A stretch of DNA of 64,000 nt from Dichetophora obliterata (GCA_963920525.1 OY986439.1:1185001-1249000); one strand, 5' to 3'; positions 50,064 through 61,458 are shown, numbered from the stretch's first letter. A program made the numbers and translations. The notes: generated from the sequence alone by a model not told the origin.

Positions 50064-50375
50064 TTGCAATTATAAACACCCCTTCCTCCCCCCTCAACAA
50101 GAGTAAGCAAAGCTCTTACCCCCCTCACCCAATGCTTACATAAACATTGGTACATGCATCGAAAATCCCTGAAAGTACATTTCGTTTTCAAGCATAGGCA
50201 AGGTAAGGTTTCCATTTGGTTTGTTCAAACTGAAATCGACTAAATTTAATAGAAAATTTGAAAAAGTAAGAAAATAAATACTGCAAACTTAATCACCATC
50301 CAGACTCCCCCATCCACCATGTCATCAAAAATAGGCAAAGTAAAGACCCCCGCCCCCTGTAATGCTTACGTTGTT
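50064..50375 (-). repeat. G-rich dispersed repeat, copy 2 (inverted), in the large intron
   Basis: Its complement reads the same blocks as 15451-15760: caaagctcttacccccctca (50108), atgcatcgaaaatccctgaa (50154), catccaccatgtcatcaaaa (50312), cccccgccccc (50348). The two copies are clearly diverged. Confidence 0.8.
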
Positions 50376-50859
50376 CTTGAATGGACCAATGCTCATTTTT
50401 TTCCAAATCGAATCGTAGTCTTGAGATATTAAGATTTTTAATATTTGAACTCTATTTCACTTTAATTTAAAAAATTTTTAAAGTTTTTTAACAATCATTT
50501 TCCTTTTTTTTTTAAATGCCTTCAACGCTAAAATCGAGCTAGCCTGGTTGATTTATGATTTTTCAAATGTTAAGCAATTTTGCTTTTTCTTCCATTTTGA
50601 CAAGATTTGAATATTAAACGTTAAAACTTTAAAAAAATCTTAAAATTTTTGTCTCACTAAGTGTTTTTATTTCATGAGTAGCTTAAATTCTGAAAGTTTA
50701 AGCAAAATCAAAGATGGTCCAAATTTTTGGTCTCCAAGAATAAGGAGAAAGAATAAAGCTAAAAATGGGTCTAAAAGTTACTACATTTTAATCGCAAATA
50801 TCTCGACATTTTGATCTGATTAAAAAAACTGAGTATTCGAGTGTAACGTCCGAACACTA

Positions 50860-52230
50860 GGATTTATCCGTATTATAAATCTTTTCATAGATAATCCGCA
50901 TTGGAGTTTTAAAAAAATTGCTAGAGAGGTTAAAATTAGTGTCCGACCGAAACCGAATATTCGGCCAATTTATAATAGTCGGTCGAAACCTAAACTGGTT
51001 TTTAATATGAAAATATGAGTTTCTACAAATAATTTTTTTTTATTACAAAGAAACATAAGTACTTTGAAGTTTACTATAATAATAAATGTGATAATTTTTT
51101 ATTTTATTTTTTTTTACAAAAGTATTGCATACTTTATATCTTCCGTACACACTCAAAATAGTATGCACTTACAATGAAAATTTTTATAGAACTACAAAAC
51201 AAAGTACTTTTGTTTTTTTTTAAGGTTTAGTATGTATTATAAAAATATAAATATTTCGTTTTCTTTTCCTTTATTCCACACACACAGAATTCGTTCGGAA
51301 GTTTAATTATTAATTTTAGGTTTCAGTACTTATAAAACTTTAATACAATGCGTTTTGTACAATGCGCTGTAAATATTTTTATTAAACCAAACTTTTATAT
51401 TTAAATTAAATGACTGATGCAAGAAATTTTTACCAAAAGTTTCAGCTAGTGACGGCTATTCGGCCATATTGAAACTAGCCGAAACCGACAAGAAGGGCCG
51501 AAACTGGCCGTAACCGAAACCGAATATTCGGTCGGACAAGTAGTCCAAAGTAGACAAAAGTAGTCCAAAAACTGTTTCAAAAGTTATCAAAGAGTTTAAG
51601 TAAGAGCAGACCATCTCTCTCAAGAAAAGTTCTGTTCGAAAAAAAGGCATTATTAAACAGGAAATGGAATGTAAAGGTGTTGTCAAATTCAGGAAGAACC
51701 CAAGCATTTCGGGAAGAAAAGTCACGAAGGTTTTTTGTTTGCAAGGCAAAAAGGGAAGCTGGACTTAAAACTTTTAAAGTTCAAAAAGTTGCAGATAGGA
51801 ATGCAAAGAAGAACAGCGAGGCAAAACAACGAGCAAAGTTAGAAACACCAAATTTTTGTAGAAATTTAACCTGCTATGCCATTGATGACGAAACGTACGT
51901 AGCCGATTTTACACAACTACCTGGCCAGGAGTTTTATACTGAAGACTGGAAGAAAAATTCAAGGCCAAGAAGCAGTCGAAATTTCCTCAAAAAATATCTA
52001 GTTTGACAAGCTATTGGCAGTTGCGGTGAAAGGAGCAAGTTTCTTGTAACAAAAGGAACAATAAATACGGTAGTTTACATTAAAGAACACTTCAGAAAAG
52101 GGTTGTTGTCATTCTTAAGGCAGCATAAAGTTGCAACGTTCTTTTGGCCAGATCCAGCCTCTTGTCATAACAGCAAAGCGGACCTAAACGGACTAAACGC
52201 AGCAAAGCAAAGAAAAAATTAAAAACCTAT
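50860..52230 (+). pseudogene. Mariner/IS630-type transposase relic, split by a MITE in its helix-turn-helix
   Basis: Codons upstream of 50941 read RIINLFIDNPHWSFKKIARE-VKIS, and the frame resumes after 51541 with KTVSKVIKEFK, together a helix-turn-helix. Further on are CYAIDDETYVADFTQLPGQ (first catalytic Asp, about 51870) and FFWPDPASCHNS (second Asp, about 52143). The third acidic residue is not found; the relic ends near 52200. Frameshifts lie near 51750 and 51960. The left part may begin at about 49915, where acgtccga motifs recur (49920, 49944, 50845), but inverted ends are not clear. Confidence 0.7.
50940..51540. mobile_element. Palindrome-rich MITE with gtccgaccga inverted ends, inserted in the mariner relic
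   Basis: The left end gtccgaccgaaaccgaatat and the right end (gaatattcggtcggac) form inverted repeats with a perfect palindromic core ccgaatattcgg. Further ccgaaac/tcggtc motifs occur near both ends (50985-50998, 51440-51515). The insertion splits codons of the transposase helix-turn-helix, which fixes its limits to within a few bases. The target duplication is unclear: agt occurs on both sides, but so does a local agtagtcc duplication. Confidence 0.75.
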
Positions 52231-53185
52231 TAATGATAATTAATTAAAAAAACTAAGGATTTTTGAATAAAAAATATTTTTATAAAAAAGTTTTAATTTG
52301 CTAATCAGACTATTGGTTTGGCAGATATACTAATTTTATGGTGTACAATTTTATCGAAGGCAGTCCTTATACAAACGATAAGGATAAAAATGGTGCAACA
52401 AACAAAAGTGAGAAAAATGTTGTGTTGGGCTCAAGAACAACAAGAGACTAACAGTTTATCTCTATTGAGTTGACATTTGAGAAGTTAACATAAAAAATGC
52501 TACAGTTGTAAGCAAAGGTAAAAAAGGACTGACTGAGACAATTATATGCCTAACGAAATATAGCTTTGCAGATCTTTTCAAATCGATAAACCGATTCAGT
52601 GTGCTTGATATATATATATAAATATATTTAAGAAAAAAAGTCTTTTCTAATTTAAATTTTCATTTTCAGCAGAAATTCTATAGAATATGAAAAATTGAAT
52701 TGAATTCCGATTCGAAGGTCTTTTGTAACGATGATATAAGAACACTAGATGTGTTATCCGGCTCGAAAAACTATGACATATCCAGCTTCATACTTTTCTA
52801 TTTCTATTGCCAGTGCTTAATAAAAGTTAATTTTAGGCTTATGGCAGCATTTGCTCGCTTTGAATGCAGTTATGCACTTAATGTGCTCCAAATAGCTACC
52901 ATTGCCAAGCTCCTCATCTAGCTGGGTTTGTGTGTGTTTCGTTGACATCTAAAAACTGCTGCTATAAAAGTGAATATAACAATCACACATTCACACTCAC
53001 ACGTAAGCATACACAGCCACACAGGAAAAGCAAGAGCCTTTTCACCTTCATGATATAAAATAATGCGGCCTTGCTTACTTTTGTACAGTCAGGTGTGTGA
53101 GTGAGGCGAATAAAGTTTTTGTGCACTCTTGAATGTATTTGTGGCATGCAGCTACGGCGTTAACTTGGCGCCAAACAAAGTCGCG

Positions 53186-53188
<3 letters not shown>

Positions 53189-53216
<28 letters not shown>
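53189..53216. repeat. (TG)n microsatellite
   Basis: About 14 TG units in the large intron of the membrane-protein gene. Confidence 0.97.
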
Positions 53217-54024
53217 GCTTGCGTTATGTTTTCGCAGTTGTTTAGGAAAACGTATAAAATTGTGACAAACGTTTATGTGCTGTTGTACTTCAAGTAGTGT
53301 TTTTTATGGAACTGCTGCGTACCGGCACCAAGCAAAGAAACGAATTTAATTATTAACATTTTACGTTATGCTACCAGGTTAGAGGAATGAGTTTAGAAAT
53401 ATTCTCACTGAAGCGTCTCCTTTCGTGAAATTTTAGGGTTGAATAAAATTTTACCTTGTTGTCAAACGGAAGGATCCACTTCAATATATCATAAACGACT
53501 CAAAATCACGCTCCCTGCGGCCAGTATAAACATTTTGTAACTTTTTGACTTTGTATTTGTTGTTGTTATTTAATAAAATATTAAAACAGATTCAAGTGGA
53601 AATAAAAAGGTTAATGAATTGGAAAATCAAAAAGATAATAAAATGTGTTCTATTGCAGCCAAACCGGGCCAACGAAGCGGAAGCAGGAAGAAGCCAAAGA
53701 AACAAAATAAAAAGCCATACCATTTTTAAATAATTGGCGCAAAAAGCTAAAGTACAGGACAAGAAAAAAAGAACGAAAAATAACAAGAAAAGAGTAGTAA
53801 AAAGAGAAGCAAAAGTAGTAAAAATGTTGTAAGCAAAAAGAAACAAGTTGATGAATAAGAAACTAATAATGGCAAAAAACATAAAAGGAATGAGCGATGA
53901 AATGATTGCATGAGTGTTGATTAAAATCGCTCACAGCACAGTCAGAATGTGGAAGTGGTAATATTAGTAGAAGTAGTAATAGTAAAAGTAGCGCTAGTAG
54001 ATAGTTAGTAGTTCTCGCACTCAC

Positions 54025-54081
54025 CAGAAAACTGAACGCTTCTGGGATATAATTATTGATATTAGGTGGCGTGATGCACAT
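54025..54081 (-). CDS. Small upstream exon of the membrane-protein gene (19 codons)
   Basis: This 57-bp exon reads MCITPPNINNYIPEAFSFL and is bounded by a pyrimidine-rich acceptor ending TTACAG and a GTGAG donor. It is phase 0 on both sides and joins the CWNNC exon in frame across a 7,571-bp intron. The polar, proline-containing sequence with one Cys fits the start of a secreted domain. The first codon is ATG, but the strong acceptor directly before it suggests that another exon with the signal peptide lies further right. I could not find that exon with confidence. The call rests on splice sites, phase and lack of stops, since the exon is too short for codon statistics. Confidence 0.55.
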
Positions 54082-54296
54082 CTGTAACGTAAAAAGAAAA
54101 AAAAGAAAGATAGTTTTGGTTGATTTCGATTTTCTCTTTTGATGTTTGTAACAAATAAGTTTTTTTTTGTTATTCTTAAAAAAATGCAATGCATTTTCTC
54201 ACAAATCAAACAATACAATACTTGTCAATGTTAAATAGTTGAATAAAAAGATGCTTTAATGTGCTCAAAATAAAAGGATGTGAGGTGCGTGTTCAA

Positions 54297-54349
54297 GTGT
54301 GTGTGTGTGTGTGTGAGTTTGTGTGTGTGTGTGTGTGTGTGTGCGTGCG
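54297..54349. repeat. Compound (GT)n microsatellite
   Basis: Two GT runs split by gagttt, about 215 bp upstream (gene sense) of exon 54025-54081. Confidence 0.95.
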
Positions 54350-55250
54350 GAAGTTTGTTTTCGATAATTGGTGGGCAACAAGTACACATCATGCAATAAC
54401 AACAAACATAAACGCAACATTTTGATTCTGTTCTCAAAAAGCACTGATTAAAATCACCATAAAACACAGATGAAATTTTAAATAGTTTACATAAATACAA
54501 ATACAGACACTAAATGACTAAAAGACAAATAAAACAAAACAAAACAATGCTAATTTAATGTTCAAATGGATCGCCTTCGAAGCGACCGCCCGCTGTTTAC
54601 GCTTATTTAACTATAGACAACATTTCAATGTTGCTTCTTTTTTCCGTTTTTCTCTCCAACTGGTACACATTGCGGCATGAATTATTTATGAGTGCAACTC
54701 TGAAATTCCGTTAATTCTCCACTAATTAAGCTTGTTTATCGACGTGGCGATTAGGCCAAATATTGACCGATAAGCACATATACACGCGCACACACACGAG
54801 TATGTTTGAGCGACCGCTAAAGGCCTAATTAACAGCATAAACAGGCATAAATTAGTTTCGCAGATTGATTGAAAATTATGATTAGCATGCAAGCTTATGG
54901 ATAAACTCAACACAATGGAAATTAGAATTTTATTGATGTCCATAAAACTAAAATCAATTAAAAACCTCATTTAAGTTTATAAAAGTTTATTGGTTGAAAT
55001 TTTAAGATTTCCTGTCTAAGTGAAGATCATGTCGATCATCGTTGTATTGAAGATTTCATTAACTCTTTGAAGATTATCCTTATTATAAGATTAGTTTTAT
55101 ATCTTGTTTTAACTTTTCCATTTCATTACAATAATGTATGACGATAAATATTTTTTATTATTAAAAGGTATAAAAAGCATTTACAGAGGTGGCCAAAATA
55201 ATAAGAGCGTATCATCTAATTGCAAGTATATGCTTATTTTTATTTTTCAA

Positions 55251-55460
55251 GGTGGATCTTGCAAAGAGCAGATGCCAACTAGGAAGGTTTCTCTACTAAG
55301 CGCTAAGAGTGTCAAGCAACGGATTGAATTTGCTAACACCAAGTTTCTACCAATACAAGAAATTGGAAAACATATTCTGTATACCGACGAAACAAAAATA
55401 CATTAATTTGGTTCAGATGGTGGAACTTTTGTACGAAGAGGCAGAAACCAAGAACTTGGT
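55251..55460 (+). pseudogene. Tc1-like transposase, central fragment
   Basis: The fragment reads MPTRKVSLLSAKSVKQR, then HILYTDETKIH, a stop at 55404-55406, then FGSDGGTFVRRGRNQELG in the same frame. The Asp in YTDETK aligns with the first D of the DD34E triad in Tc1 proteins. It lacks the HTH domain, which should precede it. Confidence 0.75.
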
Positions 55461-55911
55461 AACCAAGAACCAGGAACACAATTAAGACAGTTAAACACGG
55501 CGCACAGTTCTTCGTCCCATAGACAAAAATCAATAAATTAGTTTTAAAAAAAAATATTCGCATCATTTTAAAGGTAAAACGTCCACTAAAACAAATCAGC
55601 ACATTACAAATGCGACCTCTAGAGCTTCCAAAAATTGACTATTTTATATGAATTTTGAGTTTTGCCGCATCTTAGCAAAGGGGTAAAAGAAAAAAATTCA
55701 TAATACTAGAATTTTCCTGCAATACCATAAGTTTTTATTTTTTTTAGAGATAATTAATTTTCTTAATTTAAGTTTTTTAAATTGTGACAATAAAATAAAA
55801 CCTAAAAATTTTCTGTAGTTTTAAATTTAAAATTGTCATTTTTTGGAAAAAAAAGTTGTTTTAGAAAAATTAAAAATCTCCTTCGACTTCGTCCGAATCA
55901 TAATAGAATTA

Positions 55912-56836
55912 CCCAGGTAGTGTTGACAGTTTTTATGGAAAACATAAGCTGTCAAAAAATTTACTCAAAAAGAGAGCGCTTTTAATAGCCATTGTAAATA
56001 ATCAGTACCACGCCGCAGGCATCAATCCACCTCTGGCGATGAGCTTCCTTTGGAGGCACTGAATTGAATTTAACATCACGAAGTAAAAAGCTTTTCTCAC
56101 AAATCACTTACGATCTTTTTACAACTTTCTTGATTTTAAATTTTTATTTGTTTATTTATGCCCGTATGACACTACGTTTTTCTTCTGTTTGTTTATTGTA
56201 TTTTTCTTTTTAAATACTAACGAAAAACCGACGAAAATAAATTACAAAAATAATTCGGCAATATGTTAGAGGGAAACAAATGTGTTGCTTAAAAAACTGA
56301 TTTTTAACATTTTGTTTCCGGCTGAAAAAAATCTGTTCAAATCGCGTTCAGTTAAAAAGAATAATTTTCAAAAATTTAAAATACGAAACTTAAGTGGACA
56401 GACAACTACGTTTTATTTTTATTTTGTATTTATAAAATAACACATTCGGTCAAATAAAGAAAAATTAACGAAATACAGACAACTATCAAAAACCTAACGA
56501 AATACGAGTTGGCTACTATGTTTTTAATAAGCTAGATTGTTTTTCGTTTGTTTTTACTTCGTTTTTTAGCAGATAGCTTTCTCGTTTACACCACTTTGGA
56601 TTTCTAATATGACCTGCTCTTTCGCTCGAAAACATCATAAAATACACTAAAAAACAAAAAAAAAAAAGCGTAGTGTCATACGGGCATTAAACGCACAAAA
56701 ATTCTTATTTTTATTTTTTTTGTTGAGATATTAGTTTTCGATGCTAGCATTCTTTTTTGATTTCTTTCACTAACAGTTTTTGACAGGCTATTTTTCCTTT
56801 TGGAGAGAAAATAAGCAGTTGTCAACACTACCTGGA
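55912..56836. mobile_element. TA-flanked MITE inserted in the Tc1 element, itself split by a second MITE
   Basis: Inverted ends ccaggtagtgttgaca (left, from 55913) match the right end perfectly in reverse complement (56820-56835). TA flanks both sides (55910-55911, 56837-56838). Without the nested 528-bp element and its TTA duplication, the unit would be about 394 bp. There is no coding capacity. The TA duplication suggests mobilisation by a Tc1/mariner-type enzyme. Confidence 0.85.
56159..56686. mobile_element. PIF/Harbinger-type MITE (TTA target duplication) nested in the TA MITE
   Basis: A perfect 18-bp inverted repeat, tgcccgtatgacactacg, stands at both ends, with TTA at 56156-56158 and 56687-56689. 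A 3-bp TWA duplication is the mark of PIF/Harbinger transposition. The 528-bp interior is A/T-rich and non-coding. Confidence 0.9.
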
Positions 56837-57321
56837 TAATTCTGCCATGGTCCGAATATTGAAAATATTTCATTTTCCGAACTGTCCTACTCTCTTTTTT
56901 GCTCTTATGTTCACAAAATATAAGTACTTCTAGGGTCTAATCGATTTCGGCCACTTTCGGAACATATCTATCTATTTGACTAACCTCCCATACAAAATCA
57001 CGTAAAAATTAATATAGGTCCAAGGGAGCTACCCCTAGGAACAGACCGATTTCAGCCATTTTTGAAAATTAAGAAAATTGGCTTAAGCTTACCAAGCATA
57101 CATTGCAGTATCATGAGGCACTCCTTCTATTTTTTTTCAACTTTTGTATGGGATCAAAGTACTGTGCGGCGCGCCAAAACAAAAGAAAATGTCAACTTTG
57201 CAATTGCAGTGCACAAGTACCGTGGACTTTTTTCAATCATTCGATCACAAAGTGATGTAGAATTATATCCTCTTTCGACCGATACCAATCATTGTTGGGT
57301 ATCTTAAATTTGATTTTTTAG

Positions 57322-57580
57322 AACAACGACCCCAAACACAACGCTAAGGTGGTTTGAGCAAAATAATATCGATGTCATTCGCCTGAATTTAACCCTTTAA
57401 AAAACCTATGGAAAGAGTTGCAAAAAAGGGTCTCAAGTAAGAAAACTACAAATAAAAAGGCATTATGAGAAGAAATAAAGAGATCTTTGTATTCCAAAGC
57501 TGTGGAAACCTGTCAAAAACTAATTGATTCGATGCCAAGAAGATGCGAGGTGGTTATACAAAATAATGGATACTGATGCC
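57322..57580 (+). pseudogene. Tc1-like transposase, C-terminal fragment
   Basis: It reads NDPKHNAKVV, then stops, then EFNPLKNLWKELQKRVSSKK, KEIKRSLYSKAVETCQ-type sequence and SMPRRCEVVIQNNGY, the typical Tc1 C-terminus. The third catalytic position (Glu in NPIENLW of relatives) reads Lys here. At least three in-frame stops are present. Confidence 0.8.
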
Positions 57581-57766
57581 TTCAGGTACATACTCTCCAT
57601 TCATTTTAAAAACGAATTACAACTCCTAAAATTTTTCTAAAACTCTAAGTATATAGTTTTTAAAAATGTCACATCACATTTTTAATTAAAATAAATAAAA
57701 TGCATTATTTATATTAATATTATTTAGTGAAGATGAGATACTCTTATTATATTGACCACAACTGTA

Positions 57767-58423
57767 TATACATGCTCTATCAGCATAACATATTTAGTCA
57801 ATTTAGCCTGTCCATCTGTGTGTGATAACAATGTACCGTAATCTTGAATCTATCGTTATGAAATTCGACATATAAGCATATGTTAAAAATAAAAATAAAG
57901 TTTAAAAATGCACACCAGGTCTAACCATAGTATACATTTTTTTAAAAACTAAATTAAAAACATGTGTACTTCACATTTAAAATTGATTTATGAAAACAAT
58001 AAAATTTCATTCAGTTCCACAAAAATAAATACTTAACCTTCAAATTTTACAAATAAGTTTTTGTCTTTACAATGTACTCAAAGCTTAAAAAGAACAAAAT
58101 AAAATGAAAGCCCCGCCCATGCGGACGCTCAAAGTGACGTTATCATAATAGCAAAGCCATCAATAAGCCCACAAAATTAATAAATTTAATAGTTATTTTA
58201 CGCTTTTAACCCTTTCACGCATAAGGAACACATTTGTCCCCACATAATTATCACAATTTACATTAATACTGGCTAAGTAAAATTTTTTTACACTACCTTT
58301 TCTAGTTTACGCAGTGGCAACACTAAAATAAAACTATTATTTGTAAAAAAATTATACGCGCGAAAAGTGGAAAATATTTTTACAAGACGTAAGAAAAAAA
58401 ATGTAGACCGAAATAAATAGATA
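57767..58423. other. Spacer between the Tc1-like element and the RTE LINE
   Basis: AT-rich, decayed sequence, no supported gene; ends in the left copy of the LINE target duplication. Confidence 0.5.
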
Positions 58424-58589
58424 TAAATACACAAAAGCCTCAAGTCGACTCAAACCTCCACGTGGTGTTTCCTGGGCAACGACAAAACTGACAACCGTTA
58501 GTTTGGCGGCAAATCTGAGCGGCGGGCCCCCCTAGGCTTAAAATAGGTTGTGCGTCGGGTTTGAAGCCCACCCGTAAAAATACATTTCA

Positions 58590-58916
58590 ATGAAAACAAC
58601 TAAGAAAAGAAGAAAACTGATCCCCAAATCTGATGACAACTTCCGCAAACGAAAAACTGATAATGATTTACGGATATGCACCTGGAATGGCCGAACCCTT
58701 AATTGGGAAGGTGCCTCTATCCAACTGACTGATGTCTTGGAAAGAAACAAAGCTGATATCACTGCTTTCCAAGAAATGCGATGGAAGGGACAGGGTTGCA
58801 TTCGGCATGCACCCTATGATATCTACTACAGCGGCCATGCGGAGAAGCACGAGTTTGGATGCGGATTTGTAGTTGGCAAGAGACTACGGCTCACGTCCTG
58901 CGAATCACACCTGTGA
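58590..58916 (+). pseudogene. RTE endonuclease, N-terminal part, ends at a frameshift
   Basis: This is an open frame of 108 codons starting MKTTKKRRKLIPK and running through TWNGRTL and AFQEMRWKG (metal-binding Asn and Glu of the EEP endonuclease fold). The expected reading frame shifts by one base near 58895, so the protein would stop at 58914-58916. The endonuclease continues in another frame, where TAA at 58991 breaks it again before LGDFNAKVG. Confidence 0.85.
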
Positions 58917-59077
58917 ATGAACGACTTGCCATAATCCGCATCAAGGTTAAATTTTTTAATATAAGCCTAATATGTGTGCACGCTCCGACATAAGACAAGG
59001 ACGATGAGATCAAGGAAATTTTCTACGAGCGCCTTGAAAATGTTTACGAGCGCTGCCCCCGTCACGACGTAAAAATC

Positions 59078-60208
59078 GTGCTTGGTGACTTCAACGCTAA
59101 GGTGGGCAAGGAAAATATATTTGGTCCAACAGTCGGAAAGTTCAGCCTCCACGACAACACCTCCGATATCGGAATGATGCTGATTGACTTCGCCGCAGCA
59201 CGAAACATGGTCGTAAGTAGCACTAGATTCAAGCATCTCAATATTCATAAAGACAGCTGGATGTCCCCTGATCAAAAAACCAAAAATCAAATTGATCACG
59301 TTTTGATCGACGGAAGGCACTCTTCCAGTGTTTTGAATGTACGCACGATCCGTGGTGCAAACATTGACTCGGATCACTATCTTGTTGCAGCCAACCCTAC
59401 ACAGAGAAAGCTAGACGTCGACAAGCTGCAAACGATAAAGACAGCCGATGCTTTCGCCACTCGACTCTCACTCCTGCTTCAAAGAACTCCTCCAATCGAT
59501 GATATATGCGCACAGTGGACACACATTTTCAACTCCATGCGTGCGGCTGCTGAAGAGGTGATTGGCTGCCACCGCCCTCGCCGAAACCAGTGGTACGAAC
59601 AAGAGTGTCGTGACGCCACTGCAGAGAAAGACGCCGCCTATAAAGCCACCCTGCAGTCGGTTGTAACGCGCGCTGCTAAAGAGCGATACAAAGAAAAGAG
59701 GAGGGAAGAGAGACATATTTTCAGGCGGAAAAAAAGAGAGGCAGAAAAGCGCGAGCAGGAGAAGATTGAGATGTATGATGACAGGAATGAGGCCCGAAAA
59801 TTTTTCGAAAAAATAAGAAGCCTTGCCGATGGTTTTAAAACCGGGGCCTCTTCCTGCAAGGATGAAAACGGGAATCTAGTGACAGATGTCCAGAGTACAC
59901 TGACGTTATGGAGGGAACACTTCTCTAAGCTTCTAAATGGCGACGCTGACAACAATCCCGCCAATAGAGATGATATTCCGGAGACCCCAACTGTGGATGA
60001 CAGTGTCGAAGTTCCGCTGCGCGACTATGATGAAGTTCTGACAGCTATAGCTCGGCTTAAAAATAACAAAGCTGCGGGAGCTGATTCATGCATTCCGAAC
60101 GATTGGAATCTCAGTGTGCTCTGCCCAATCCACAAGAACGGCGATCCCGCTATCTGTGCCAATTACCGTGGGATAAGCCTTCTTAATATCGCATATAAGG
60201 TCCTGTAG
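59078..60208 (+). pseudogene. RTE endonuclease C-terminal half, linker and start of reverse transcriptase
   Basis: The 376-codon frame begins inside the endonuclease (LGDFNAKVG) and passes NQIDHVL and DSDH, which complete the endonuclease site. A highly charged linker follows (about 59640-59810). The RT begins at IARLKNNKAAGADS and jumps directly to CIPNDWNLSVLCPIHKNGDP. In relatives I know of about 30 residues sit between these, so an in-frame deletion is likely at about 60088. A TAG at 60206-60208 ends the frame just after AYKVL. Confidence 0.85.
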
Positions 60209-61458
60209 AGCGTTTTATGTGAAAGATTGAAGCCCATTGTAAACGAACTGATCGGACCCTATCAGTGTGGCTTCAGACCTGGAAAGTTCACCATCGACCA
60301 GATTTTCACGCTCCGACAAATCTTGGAGAAGACTCAAGAAAAACAAGTCGACACCCACCATCTTTTTGTCGACTACAAAGCCGCCTTCGACAGCCCAATA
60401 AGGAAGCACCTGTACTCCACCATATCTGAATTTGGTATTCCTGCAAAACTAATACGACTTTGCAGGATGACACTGAGCAACACCAGCAGCGCAGGTAAAA
60501 TCGGGAAGGACCTCTCCCCACCATTTATTACCAAACGAGGTTTCAGACAAGGTGATTCCTTATTATGCGACTTTTTCAACCTAATGATGGAAAAGATCAT
60601 CCGAGCTGCTGATCTGAGACGTAGTGGCACAATATTCTACAAGAGTGTTATGCTGCTTGCGTATGCTGATGACATAGATATCATTGGCCATAATACGCGC
60701 GAAATCAGTGCAGCATTTTCCAGATTAGAAAGAGAGTCAAGTCGAATGGGTCTGGTAGTGAATGGAGATAAGACGAAATACTTGGTGTCAACAAACAAAC
60801 AGTTCCAGCGTCTTGGAACCCACGTTACAGTTGACAATACCTCCTTCGAGGTTGTGAAGGACTTCGTTTATCTGGGATCCAGCATAAACTCAACCAACGA
60901 CATCAGCATTGAGATCAAACGAAGAATAACTCTTGCCAACAGGTGTTACTTTGGGCTCAGTAGGCAATTGAGAATCAGAGCCCTCTCTCGACGAACGAAA
61001 ATCACGCTCTATAAATTGCTCATCATGCCAGTCCTAATTTATGCATCACAAACCTGGACGCTGAGCAGTTCAGATGAAAAGACTTTAGGAGCATTCGAGA
61101 GAAAGATTCTTCGTAAGATCTACGGACCAATCTGCGTTAATGGCGAGTACCGAATACGGTGGAATGATGAACTGTACGAGCTGTATGCTGACATCGACAT
61201 AGTCAAGCGTATTAAAATCGAGCGGCTTCGCTGGCTTGGTCATGTTCAGCGCATGAAAGACGATGCTCCAGTGAAGAAAACATTCGATTCGGTGCCCACG
61301 GTGGTCAACGCAGAAGAGGACGACCGCATCTTCGTTGGAAACACCAAGTAGAGGACAACCTGACGAAGCTTGGAATTTCCAACTGGCGCCAGCAAGCGAA
61401 AGACATAAATGGCTGGTGCAAATTCTTAGATGAGGCCAAGACCGACATACGGTTGTAG
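60209..61458 (+). pseudogene. RTE reverse transcriptase, palm to C-terminus, with late frameshift
   Basis: It follows the TAG in the same frame. CGFRPG, VDYKAAFD, GFRQGD and AYADDIDIIG are the standard RT motifs; both catalytic Asp of YADD are present. The C-terminal part holds YLGSSIN and RLRWLGHVQRM, typical of RTE/BovB thumb and tail. A one-base deletion near 61290 ends the visible frame at 61349-61351, while the downstream frame still reads a natural C-terminus (NLTKLGISNWRQQAKD) to TAG at 61456-61458. Confidence 0.85.

Larger units (their letters stand above)
46454..54024 (-). other. Large intron carrying several transposon relics
   Basis: The 7.6-kb intron lies between the small exon and the CWNNC exon. 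It contains a non-LTR retrotransposon fragment (48370-49640), an inverted G-rich repeat (50064-50375), a mariner-like relic split by a MITE (about 50860-52230) and a TG microsatellite (53189-53216). The parts 46454-48370 and 52230-54024 look single-copy; I see no further exon in them, though a short one could be missed. Confidence 0.5.
55184..57764 (+). mobile_element. Tc1-like DNA transposon, complete by its ends, transposase destroyed by deletion and nested insertions
   Basis: Inverted ends match over about 24 bp with a few differences: left cagaggtggccaaaataata (55184 onward), right, read inward, cagttgtggtcaatataata (57764 backward). Both are flanked by TA (55182-55183, 57765-57766), the Tc1/mariner target duplication. 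Inside, 55251-55460 encodes LLSAKSVKQRIEFAN, YTDETK (first catalytic Asp) and FGSDGGTFVRR. The C-terminal half resumes at 57322 with NDPKHNAKVV (second Asp) and FNPLKNLWKEL. The N-terminal DNA-binding part is missing. The middle is interrupted by a 925-bp MITE (55912-56836). Confidence 0.9.

Noticed and set aside
53592..54189. Minus-strand Phe/Leu-rich open frames
   Set aside because: Low-complexity intron sequence; only the 57-bp exon 54025-54081 within it is supported.
58967..59964. Minus-strand open frames of 82-136 codons
   Set aside because: Antisense shadows of the RTE LINE coding region.
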